A DNA stretch of 11,549 bases. Origin: JAKALX01 sp964508715. Its GTDB lineage: Bacteria; Chloroflexota; Dehalococcoidia; Tepidiformales; Tepidiformaceae. The notes below the pieces were generated by a model. It worked only from the letters and a program-made list of their open reading frames with translations. It was not told where the DNA came from and searched no databases. Within the stretch, counting starts at the first letter, position 1. Every line of letters begins with the position of its first letter. A program made the translations under genes and the position numbers. Below are positions 7,446 to 11,549 of the stretch, in pieces. Location of the stretch: contig CAZDUX010000040.1 of NCBI GenBank assembly GCA_964508715.1, forward strand, positions 1-11,549, read 5' to 3'.

Positions 7446-8675
7446 CTACCCTGGACCCTGCCTGTTCCTCGCTCGCGCCGAAAGCAGCTGAAGGTAGACG
7501 AAACCTGCCAGCCCGGAAAACAACGACGCTGCAAGGATGCCGATCTTCGCCTCTTCCTGCAGTGCGATGCTATCGAAAGCGAGACCGGTCACGAACAGCG
7601 ACACCGTGAAACCGATCCCCGCGAGGAGCCCGGCGCCGGCGATGTGGGTGAAACCGAGGCCCTCGGGGATGGTGCCGAGTCGCAGCCGTGTGGCCAGCCA
7701 CGTAAACAGGATGATCCCGGTTGGCTTTCCGGCGATGAGTCCGAATGCGACCCCGGCAGTGACCGCCGAGCCCCCGGCAGTACGTAAGGCATCCCCCGAT
7801 AGTGGGATGCCGGCGTTGGCGATTGCAAAGACAGGGACGATGAGAAAGCTCACCCAGGGATGGAGCAGCCGTTCGACACGCTCCAGCGGTGGCTCGCCTT
7901 CCGGCTCGTTTGGCGGGAAGTGGAGCGGTGCAAGCGCAGCAAGGATCACTCCGGCTATCGTGGCGTGAATACCGCTCTTCCATACCGCAAGCCACAACAG
8001 CATTCCCAGCGCGACGTAGACAGCCACGCGCCGTACTCCCGTTCGCTGGCCCCCGATGATCAGCACTACGATTACGGCGGCCCAGCCGAGAGCCACAATC
8101 GAGATGCTGTCCGAGTAGAACACCGCGATCACCGCAATCGCACCGAGGTCGTCCACGATGGCAAGCGCCAGGAGGAAGACCTTCAACGAGAACGGCACGC
8201 GGCTCCCGAGCAACGCCAGGGCGCCCAGGGCAAAGGCGATATCCGTCGCCATGGGAATACCCCAGCCGTGTCCCCCGGGGCCGCCTGCGTTCCAGGCCGT
8301 GTAGATGAGCGCCGGGACGACCATGCCACCCAGGGCGGCGGCCACAGGTAGTGCCGCCTTCTGCCGCGAGGCGAGTTCGCCCTCGAGCAGCTCTCTCTTG
8401 ATTTCGAGACCAACCAGGAAGAAGAAGAGGGCCATCAGGCCATCGTTCACGGCATCGACCAGCTCGGCACGAAGGTTCATCCACCGGGTGTCGATCCCGA
8501 TGTGCGCCCCCCAGAGATCGTGATACGCACCATCCCATGGCGAATTCGCCCACCCGATCGCAAGCATCGTCGCTGCCAGCAGCACAATACCGCTCGCCGA
8601 CTCCGTGGCGACAAACGCCTGCACCGGGCGCAACATAAGGGTCGCGACGCGTCTCGCGGGTCCGCTCGAGTTCAC
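7446..8675 (-). CDS. nhaA: Na+/H+ antiporter NhaA
   Basis: A 409-residue inner-membrane antiporter that exchanges H+ taken in for Na+ or Li+ expelled, giving salt and alkaline-pH tolerance. Hydrophobic segments run through nearly the whole protein, consistent with the 12-helix NhaA fold. Key residues are present: Thr144-Asp145 in PMATDIAFALG (E. coli Thr132-Asp133), the ion-binding pair Asp175-Asp176 in LALAIVDDLGAI (Asp163-Asp164) and Lys317 in IAGKPTG (Lys300). His237 in GIHATIAG appears to match the pH-response His225. The start is the GTG at 8675; an in-frame TAG three codons upstream rules out a longer form. An ATG at 8636 (MLRPVQAF) is an alternative, nearer to the E. coli N-terminus. 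Neither has a good Shine-Dalgarno, and a strong hairpin ends one base before the GTG. It lies 65 nt after the kinase gene on the same strand, so cotranscription is possible. Confidence 0.95.
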   Translation of the reverse strand: MNSSGPARRVATLMLRPVQAFVATESASGIVLLAATMLAIGWANSPWDGAYHDLWGAHIGIDTRWMNLRAELVDAVNDGLMALFFFLVGLEIKRELLEGELASRQKAALPVAAALGGMVVPALIYTAWNAGGPGGHGWGIPMATDIAFALGALALLGSRVPFSLKVFLLALAIVDDLGAIAVIAVFYSDSISIVALGWAAVIVVLIIGGQRTGVRRVAVYVALGMLLWLAVWKSGIHATIAGVILAALAPLHFPPNEPEGEPPLERVERLLHPWVSFLIVPVFAIANAGIPLSGDALRTAGGSAVTAGVAFGLIAGKPTGIILFTWLATRLRLGTIPEGLGFTHIAGAGLLAGIGFTVSLFVTGLAFDSIALQEEAKIGILAASLFSGLAGFVYLQLLSARARNRQGPG

Positions 8676-8676
8676 T

Positions 8677-8726
8677 GCCGGCTATCCGGGGTCACCAGGG
8701 TCATCCCCTCGAGGATACCAGCCGGC
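8677..8726 (-). promoter_or_regulatory. Leader hairpin immediately upstream of nhaA
   Basis: Read on the minus strand, GCCGGC (8726-8721), UAUCC (8717-8713) and GGGG (8708-8705) pair with one continuous 15-base arm, CCCC-GGAUA-GCCGGC (8691-8677). This gives 15 pairs with two one-sided bulges (UGG and UCGA) and a 13-base loop. The 3' arm ends one base before the GTG of nhaA. No T-run follows, so a translation-controlling leader structure is more likely than a terminator. It spans most of the 65-nt gap after the kinase gene. Confidence 0.45.
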
Positions 8727-8740
8727 CGCTGCCGCTCGCC

Positions 8741-9784
8741 TCAGGGTGCAGCGAGTTCAACCCCAGTGATCTCCCGGAAATGGCGTGTCATCAATGCGAC
8801 CTGCCGGGGATTCGCCCACGCGTAACCCGGTGCCTGCCCCGTTCCGGCCGCGAATCGAGCGCGGGCAGCATGAACCATCGCCAGGAAACAGCGAAGTGCC
8901 TCGTAGTAGCGCAGCTTCTCCTGGTCGAGCGGACGGTGCTTCCTGTATTCATGTTCGTACAACCGTACGAGGATACTGCGGGCCCTGTTCAGCACGCCGC
9001 CCAGCGCTCCGCCGTCAATCGGTCCCATGGTCATGATGATCCGGCTGAAGGCGACATCGAGCTCAGGGTCGCCGATGAGAACGCCGCCCCAATCGATGAC
9101 CCCCGTCACCTGCCACTTCTCTGCGAGCAGGTTGCGGGGGTGGAAGTCGCCGTGGCACACCATCGGCGTGGTTGTCGGCGGCAGATGCGCTTCTACCCAT
9201 CGCAGTGCTGGCTCATAGCGGCGCAATTCATCGCGCTCGACGTCCACCGCTGCCGCAGTCAGCCACTTCCCGGCGCCGGGTGGCGGGGAGGGTACATCTC
9301 CGGCCGCCAATTGCCGGAGAATCTCATCTGTGTCGAGCGCGTGCAGCGCCAACTGCGTCTGTGCCAACAACCGCGGGATACGGTACCAGCCTGTCGCGCT
9401 CGGCAGAAAATCGAGTAATGGCCTTCCTCGTGCCCGGGGCATGATCATGAACGGCCCGCCCAGGGGACGATCAGATTCCTCTACCAGCATCGAGGGCGGA
9501 CACGGAAACCCCTGTGCGCTGATCGCCGAGTGGACGACTCCCTCGAACCGTGGACGTTTTGCCTGCCCTGGCCGAAAGACCCGCGCCACGAGCGGTTGCC
9601 GCCATTCCCGCTCGGGTGCCCCGCCAAGTTCGAACGCCCAGATCGTCGTGTCGAATCCACCCATCAATCGCGTTGGAGGCGTTGCGAACCCGAGTGTATC
9701 GGTCCCGAGCCTTTGGCGAAGGTACCGGATGAACGCCTCATCCCATGCCGCTTGCGATTGCTCGTGCACGTCGTGAGTGTCCAT
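8741..9784 (-). CDS. APH/choline-kinase-fold phosphotransferase
   Basis: A 347-residue protein of the aminoglycoside-phosphotransferase-like kinase fold. It shows a glycine-rich N-lobe loop (LMGGFDTTIW), a beta-3 strand LVARVFRPG in which the usual ATP-anchoring Lys is replaced by Arg, the catalytic loop CHGDFHPRNLL (His-Gly-Asp at 211-213, Asn218) and the metal-binding segment VIDWGGVLIGDPELDVA with Asp231. These residues support ATP-dependent phosphorylation of a small hydroxylated compound. The sequence does not distinguish an antibiotic-inactivating enzyme from a homoserine-, choline- or sugar-type kinase, and it should not be read as resistance. I use the ATG at 9784; the frame also allows a TTG at 9805 but the extra residues (MHHHCEC) look unlike the family. 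No clear Shine-Dalgarno precedes either. It lies between yceI and nhaA, all on the minus strand. Confidence 0.82.
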   Translation of the reverse strand: MDTHDVHEQSQAAWDEAFIRYLRQRLGTDTLGFATPPTRLMGGFDTTIWAFELGGAPEREWRQPLVARVFRPGQAKRPRFEGVVHSAISAQGFPCPPSMLVEESDRPLGGPFMIMPRARGRPLLDFLPSATGWYRIPRLLAQTQLALHALDTDEILRQLAAGDVPSPPPGAGKWLTAAAVDVERDELRRYEPALRWVEAHLPPTTTPMVCHGDFHPRNLLAEKWQVTGVIDWGGVLIGDPELDVAFSRIIMTMGPIDGGALGGVLNRARSILVRLYEHEYRKHRPLDQEKLRYYEALRCFLAMVHAARARFAAGTGQAPGYAWANPRQVALMTRHFREITGVELAAP

Positions 9785-9826
9785 GCATTCGCAGTGGTGA
9801 TGCAATGCACTTCACCAGGACGAGAA

Positions 9827-9849
9827 GCGGCCAGGCATTGCCTGGCCGC
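9827..9849 (-). terminator. Probable yceI terminator hairpin
   Basis: GCGGCCAGGC (9827-9836) and GCCTGGCCGC (9840-9849) form a perfect 10-bp, GC-rich stem with a three-base loop, 24 nt after the yceI stop on the minus strand. The following TTCTCG is a poor U-tract. The flanking GCCAGGC at 9850-9856 (minus strand) offers a competing pairing. It probably separates yceI from the kinase gene. Confidence 0.5.
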
Positions 9850-9873
9850 CTGGCATTTTCATCCTGCCGGGGA

Positions 9874-10395
9874 CTATTGCGCCTTCACGAGCTCGATGTC
9901 GACATTCATCTTCACGTCGTCGCCGACCAGGAAGCCGCCCGCTTCGAGGACCGTATTCCAGTTCAGGCCGAACTCCTTGCGGTTCACCTTGCCTGTCGCC
10001 GAGACACCCACGCGTGTGTTGCCCCATGGGTCCTTGATCGGGCCACTCGCCTCTGCATCGAGCACGATCGGCTTCGTGACGCCGCGGACCGTCAGGTTGC
10101 CATAGATCTTGTAGTCGCTCCCTTTCGGCTCAATCTTCGTGGTCTCGAATACGAGGTTCTTCGCGTTCTCGGCGTCAAAGAAATCTCCCGAGCGGAGGTG
10201 TGCATCGCGCTTCTCATCGCGAGTGTCGACGCTCTGGGCGTTGATGGTTACGGTCGCCTTCGAATTCGCCAGGTTCGCCTCGTCGATCTCCGCATCAACG
10301 GTGAACTCCGCGAAACGGCCCTTGGTGCTCGCGATCATCATGTGCTTGACCATGAACTCCACGGAGCTGTGGGCGGCATCGAGATTCCAGGTCAT
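9874..10395 (-). CDS. YceI-family polyisoprenoid-binding protein
   Basis: A 173-residue YceI protein, a lipocalin-like beta-barrel whose characterised members bind long isoprenoid chains such as ubiquinone precursors or other amphiphiles. The diagnostic N-terminal pattern WNLDAAHSSVEFMVKHMM (3-20) is followed by a Gly-Arg-Phe turn, SVDTRDEKRDAHLRSGDFFD, the LTVRGVTKPIVLDAE strand and a C-terminal GDDVKMNVDIEL. E. coli YceI is periplasmic, but this protein has no signal peptide and should be cytoplasmic, like many actinobacterial and Chloroflexota homologues. An in-frame ATG at 10416 exists, but AAAGGAAG lies a few bases before the ATG at 10395, which is therefore preferred. Transcription probably starts near 10442 from the TTGACA/TAACGT promoter covered by the dyad next to hxlR, implying direct control by that regulator. 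Ligand and role (quinone handling or stress response) are inference. Confidence 0.92.
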   Translation of the reverse strand: MTWNLDAAHSSVEFMVKHMMIASTKGRFAEFTVDAEIDEANLANSKATVTINAQSVDTRDEKRDAHLRSGDFFDAENAKNLVFETTKIEPKGSDYKIYGNLTVRGVTKPIVLDAEASGPIKDPWGNTRVGVSATGKVNRKEFGLNWNTVLEAGGFLVGDDVKMNVDIELVKAQ

Positions 10396-10422
10396 GGGTG
10401 TACTTCCTTTCAACACATAGTC

Positions 10423-10437
10423 CGTAGCTCGGCTACG
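10423..10437. promoter_or_regulatory. Dyad CGTAGC-TCG-GCTACG in the yceI leader
   Basis: This perfect 6-bp inverted repeat with a 3-nt centre lies in the yceI 5' leader, between the predicted transcription start (about 10442) and the Shine-Dalgarno. Its GGCTACG half (10431-10437) recurs as the inverse copy CGTAGCC at 10491-10497, next to the hxlR promoter. It could be a downstream operator for HxlR or an mRNA hairpin. Confidence 0.45.
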
Positions 10438-10448
10438 TGGCGTAAGTA

Positions 10449-10466
10449 ACGTTACAGTCGTAACGT
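10449..10466. promoter_or_regulatory. Probable HxlR operator ACGTTAC-AGTC-GTAACGT
   Basis: A perfect 18-bp dyad with 7-bp arms and a 4-nt centre. It overlaps a second palindrome, GTAACGTTAC at 10446-10455. The dyad covers the yceI -10 hexamer and most of the 17-nt spacer, a position expected to block RNA polymerase. HxlR/DUF24 regulators are known to bind short GTA...TAC dyads at such sites. Assignment to this HxlR is inferred from position and symmetry. Confidence 0.6.
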
Positions 10467-10477
10467 ACTCTTGTCAA
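10449..10477 (-). promoter_or_regulatory. yceI promoter (TTGACA, 17 nt, TAACGT)
   Basis: On the minus strand a consensus -35 TTGACA (10477-10472) is followed by exactly 17 nt and TAACGT (10454-10449), which keeps T, A and the final T of the -10 consensus. The predicted start is near 10442, giving a leader of about 47 nt to the ATG at 10395. The perfect -35 suggests a strong promoter held down by a repressor. Confidence 0.55.
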
Positions 10478-10482
10478 GGAGC

Positions 10483-10518
10483 CTACGAATCGTAGCCATA
10501 ACCTGTTATGCTGCTGGC
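10483..10518 (+). promoter_or_regulatory. hxlR promoter with dyad CTACG-AAT-CGTAG; leaderless start
   Basis: TATGCT (10507-10512, four of six consensus bases) lies at -12 to -7 relative to the A of the ATG at 10519, so transcription should begin at the start codon itself. The -35 position, 17 nt upstream (10484-10489), is non-consensus and lies inside the 13-bp dyad CTACG-AAT-CGTAG (10483-10495). Binding there would give autoregulation. No Shine-Dalgarno precedes the ATG, which fits leaderless translation. Confidence 0.5.
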
Positions 10519-10878
10519 ATGAACACGGCCGGACACCCCGCCGATCTCACCGCCTACTGCCCCAAGTTCCAGGAGACCGTCGAACTGATCGGCCGCCGCT
10601 GGACGGGAGCTATCATTCGTGCACTCCTTGCCGGCTCCGTCCGCTTCGGCGATATCCTCGCGTGCGTCCCTGGCCTCTCCGACCGCCTCCTCAGCGAACG
10701 GCTCCGCGAACTCGAGGCTACCGGTATCGTCTCCCGGACGGTCTTTCCCGAGGTGCCAGTGCGCATCGAGTATCACCTCACCGAAAAGGGCCACGAACTC
10801 GAGCAGATCGTCACCGCAATCGATGACTGGACTGCGCGCTGGGCTGAGGATAGCGACACCTGTCCGCGTGGAACGTGA
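10519..10878 (+). CDS. HxlR/DUF24-family winged-helix regulator
   Basis: A 119-residue dimeric winged-helix DNA-binding protein of the MarR-related HxlR family. The family pattern is complete: an N-terminal Cys14 in YCPKF just before helix 1, LIGRRWTGAIIRALL (23-37), RFGDI (42-46), recognition helix region GLSDRLLSERLRELEATGIV (52-71), the wing RTVFPEVPVRIEYHLTEKG (73-91) and a closing dimerisation helix through W104. Several HxlR proteins (YodB, HypR, QorR) sense quinones, aldehydes or disulfide stress through the N-terminal Cys; Cys14 here sits at that place, with Cys49 and Cys115 as other candidates. The frame is open upstream to 10471, but those residues overlap the promoter; the start at 10519 matches the family. 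It is divergent from yceI, with three dyads between them, so repression of yceI and of itself is the likely role. Confidence 0.92.
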   Translation: MNTAGHPADLTAYCPKFQETVELIGRRWTGAIIRALLAGSVRFGDILACVPGLSDRLLSERLRELEATGIVSRTVFPEVPVRIEYHLTEKGHELEQIVTAIDDWTARWAEDSDTCPRGT

Positions 10879-11110
10879 TTCCGCTCTGCCCACCAGTGGC
10901 CACTGATTCACCAGCAGGGTGGCCCCGCGACCCCCTTGACGCCACGACAATCACCAGGGCTCATCAGTCTGCGTTGGCCGGCGATGTCGCGCCAGGGGTA
11001 AAGACGGGTGAGGCCGATCGCACGAAACTCATCTGAGAGGAGTATGAATCGACACCATGTAGCGCGCGTAACGTGGAGATGGCGCATACTTGGAAATTGG
11101 AGGCAGAGGC

Positions 11111-11380
11111 ATGGGCACGATGACCGAAGATAGGGACAATTCGGCGGCGACCGTCTTGCTGCACGACGGTGAAATCGTCAGCCTTCCACGGTGCAAGCGC
11201 TGCAATCTCTCCTACATTCCCGCGAAGTCAACGAGCGCGCTTCGGCTCACCTATTGCAGTTTTCTCTGCGAACTCGGTGATCTCGGGTTCAGCATGGCCG
11301 GCCTCGAAACCATGGAACGAATCAAGAAGGAAGAACTCGAGCAGCCGCCAGCCGAACGCCTCCCGCTGGGAGTCGAGTAA
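11111..11380 (+). CDS. Small four-cysteine (putative zinc-binding) protein, unrecognised
   Basis: I do not recognise this 89-residue protein. A short polar N-terminus leads to a strand-like segment TVLLHDGEIVSLP, then PRCKRCNLSY and, 17 residues later, TYCSFLCELGDLGFSM. The cysteines form C28-x2-C31-x17-C49-x3-C53, a spacing compatible with a treble-clef or ribbon zinc site; the yCSxxC ending is seen in several zinc fingers. A charged helix (GLETMERIKKEELEQ) and a Pro-rich tail follow. There is no signal peptide or membrane segment. The start is well supported by GGAGG at 11099-11103, seven nt before the ATG; a second in-frame ATG lies at 11120. It ends 23 nt before a strong hairpin terminator and appears monocistronic. 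An 8-bp copy of the hxlR operator half, CGTAACGT, lies at 11067-11074. Possible roles include a small nucleic-acid- or protein-binding adaptor; the function is unknown. Confidence 0.72.
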   Translation: MGTMTEDRDNSAATVLLHDGEIVSLPRCKRCNLSYIPAKSTSALRLTYCSFLCELGDLGFSMAGLETMERIKKEELEQPPAERLPLGVE

Positions 11381-11403
11381 GGCATCCCTCTCCGTTACAA
11401 GAG

Positions 11404-11437
11404 AAAGAGGCCCGCACCACACGGTGCGGGCCTCTTT
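11404..11437. terminator. Bidirectional intrinsic terminator
   Basis: AAAGAGGCCCGCACC (11404-11418) and GGTGCGGGCCTCTTT (11423-11437) form a perfect 15-bp stem with loop ACAC. The GC-rich core is flanked by AAAGAG and CTCTTT tracts, so it can terminate transcripts from either side. It ends the four-cysteine gene and would also shield it from anything to the right. Confidence 0.82.
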
Positions 11438-11460
11438 GTACGCTGAGATCCCCGGCCTTA

Positions 11461-11501
11461 GTGTAGTGTCTCTTAAGTAGAGTTATCTGTAGATTCTCTC
11501 C
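11461..11501 (+). other. AT-richer segment, possible left end of an insertion sequence
   Basis: Only 15 of the 40 bases at 11461-11500 are G or C, a sharp drop from the surrounding sequence. The stretch lies between a strong terminator and an ORF with atypical codons. GTGTAGTGTCTCTTAAG (from 11461) could be a terminal inverted repeat, but the other end is outside the window, so no repeat or target-site duplication can be checked. TAGATT at 11490-11495 is placed as a -10 box for a leaderless start at 11502. Confidence 0.3.
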
Positions 11502-11510
11502 ATGGAGAGA
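11495..11510. repeat. 16-bp perfect palindrome TCTCTCCATGGAGAGA
   Basis: A perfect palindrome centred on the ATG (11502-11504) of the edge ORF. It could be an operator overlapping a leaderless start, or a subterminal transposase-binding site if this is a mobile element. It is not followed by a T-run. Confidence 0.5.
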
Positions 11511-11549
11511 GTGTGTGTCAGCGTAAAGGAAGATGAGCGGGTAGAACTG
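11502..11549 (+). CDS. Partial ORF at the right edge, possible transposase N-terminus
   Basis: ATG at 11502 opens sixteen codons, MERVCVSVKEDERVEL, with no stop before the window ends. The short pattern V-S-x-K-E-x-x-R-x-x-L resembles the N-termini of helix-turn-helix transposases with an integrase core (ISNCY/IS1202- and IS481-like), which often begin this way before an AAELLGLS-type helix; this is recalled similarity over very few residues. Codons such as AGA, GTA and TGT differ from the C-ending codons of the neighbours, which supports foreign origin. There is no Shine-Dalgarno, but TAGATT at 11490-11495 lies at -12 to -7, consistent with a leaderless transcript. A chromosomal regulator gene is an alternative. 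Confidence 0.4.
   Translation, partial: MERVCVSVKEDERVEL

Noticed and set aside
7570..8553. 327-codon minus-strand open frame inside nhaA
   Set aside because: Out-of-frame Arg/Gly-rich shadow; the nhaA frame carries all conserved transport residues.
4311..8675. A linked defence or biosynthetic system formed by the hydrolase, YgjP-like peptidase, oxidoreductase and NhaA
   Set aside because: Strands alternate, gaps hold possible promoters or terminators, and the families have no established common pathway; ordinary chromosomal neighbours are the simpler reading.
8741..9784. Aminoglycoside resistance gene
   Set aside because: The APH fold is shared by many metabolic kinases, and nothing here (mobile context, close match to a named APH) supports antibiotic inactivation.
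11044..11133. 29-codon ORF beginning MNRHHVARV, overlapping the start of the Cys4 gene
   Set aside because: The purine-rich tract lies only one to three bases before the ATG, the peptide is Arg/Trp-rich and it is out of frame with the better-supported gene. A leader peptide cannot be excluded but is unsupported.

Overview
The window is a GC-rich (about 60-65 % by eye), densely coded bacterial segment in which most codons end in C or G. The protein set (FadE-like acyl-CoA dehydrogenase, Tam-like methyltransferase, thimet-type M3 peptidase, HxlR/YceI pair), together with GTG starts and at least one start that looks leaderless, would suit a Chloroflexota (Dehalococcoidia- or Thermomicrobia-like) or actinobacterial chromosome. 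This placement is inference from gene style only; the window has no rRNA or other marker gene. I found no tRNA, rRNA, CRISPR array, prophage or defence system.

Layout. 1-39: possible tail of an upstream plus-strand gene. 180-1358: acyl-CoA dehydrogenase (+). 1501-2289: Tam-type SAM methyltransferase (+), whose stop codon abuts the stop of a convergent M3 oligopeptidase (2290-4269, -). The M3 gene lies 41 nt downstream of an epoxide-hydrolase-type alpha/beta hydrolase (4311-5168, -), probably in one operon. 5222-5974: YgjP-type zinc peptidase (+), divergent from the hydrolase and convergent with an FAD/NAD oxidoreductase (6033-7259, -). Then, all on the minus strand: NhaA Na+/H+ antiporter (7446-8675), APH-fold small-molecule kinase (8741-9784) and YceI-family lipid-binding protein (9874-10395). 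Divergent from yceI is an HxlR-type regulator (10519-10878, +). After a 232-nt gap comes an 89-residue four-cysteine protein (11111-11380, +), then a perfect 15-bp terminator hairpin. An AT-richer stretch follows, with an ORF running off the right edge that may be the start of a transposase.

How the genes relate. Most are independent housekeeping or accessory metabolic genes, and no multi-gene pathway is evident. The one clear regulatory unit is hxlR/yceI. Their shared 123-nt intergenic region carries a good minus-strand promoter for yceI, a -10 box placed for leaderless hxlR transcription, and three dyads: ACGTTAC-AGTC-GTAACGT over the yceI -10 and spacer, CTACG-AAT-CGTAG at the hxlR -35 position, and CGTAGC-TCG-GCTACG in the yceI leader. 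This suggests a redox- or electrophile-responsive switch controlling yceI and its own gene. It is the best regulatory find here. The other items worth a second look are the unrecognised Cys4 protein, a long hairpin ending one base before the nhaA GTG, and the possible mobile-element boundary at the right edge.
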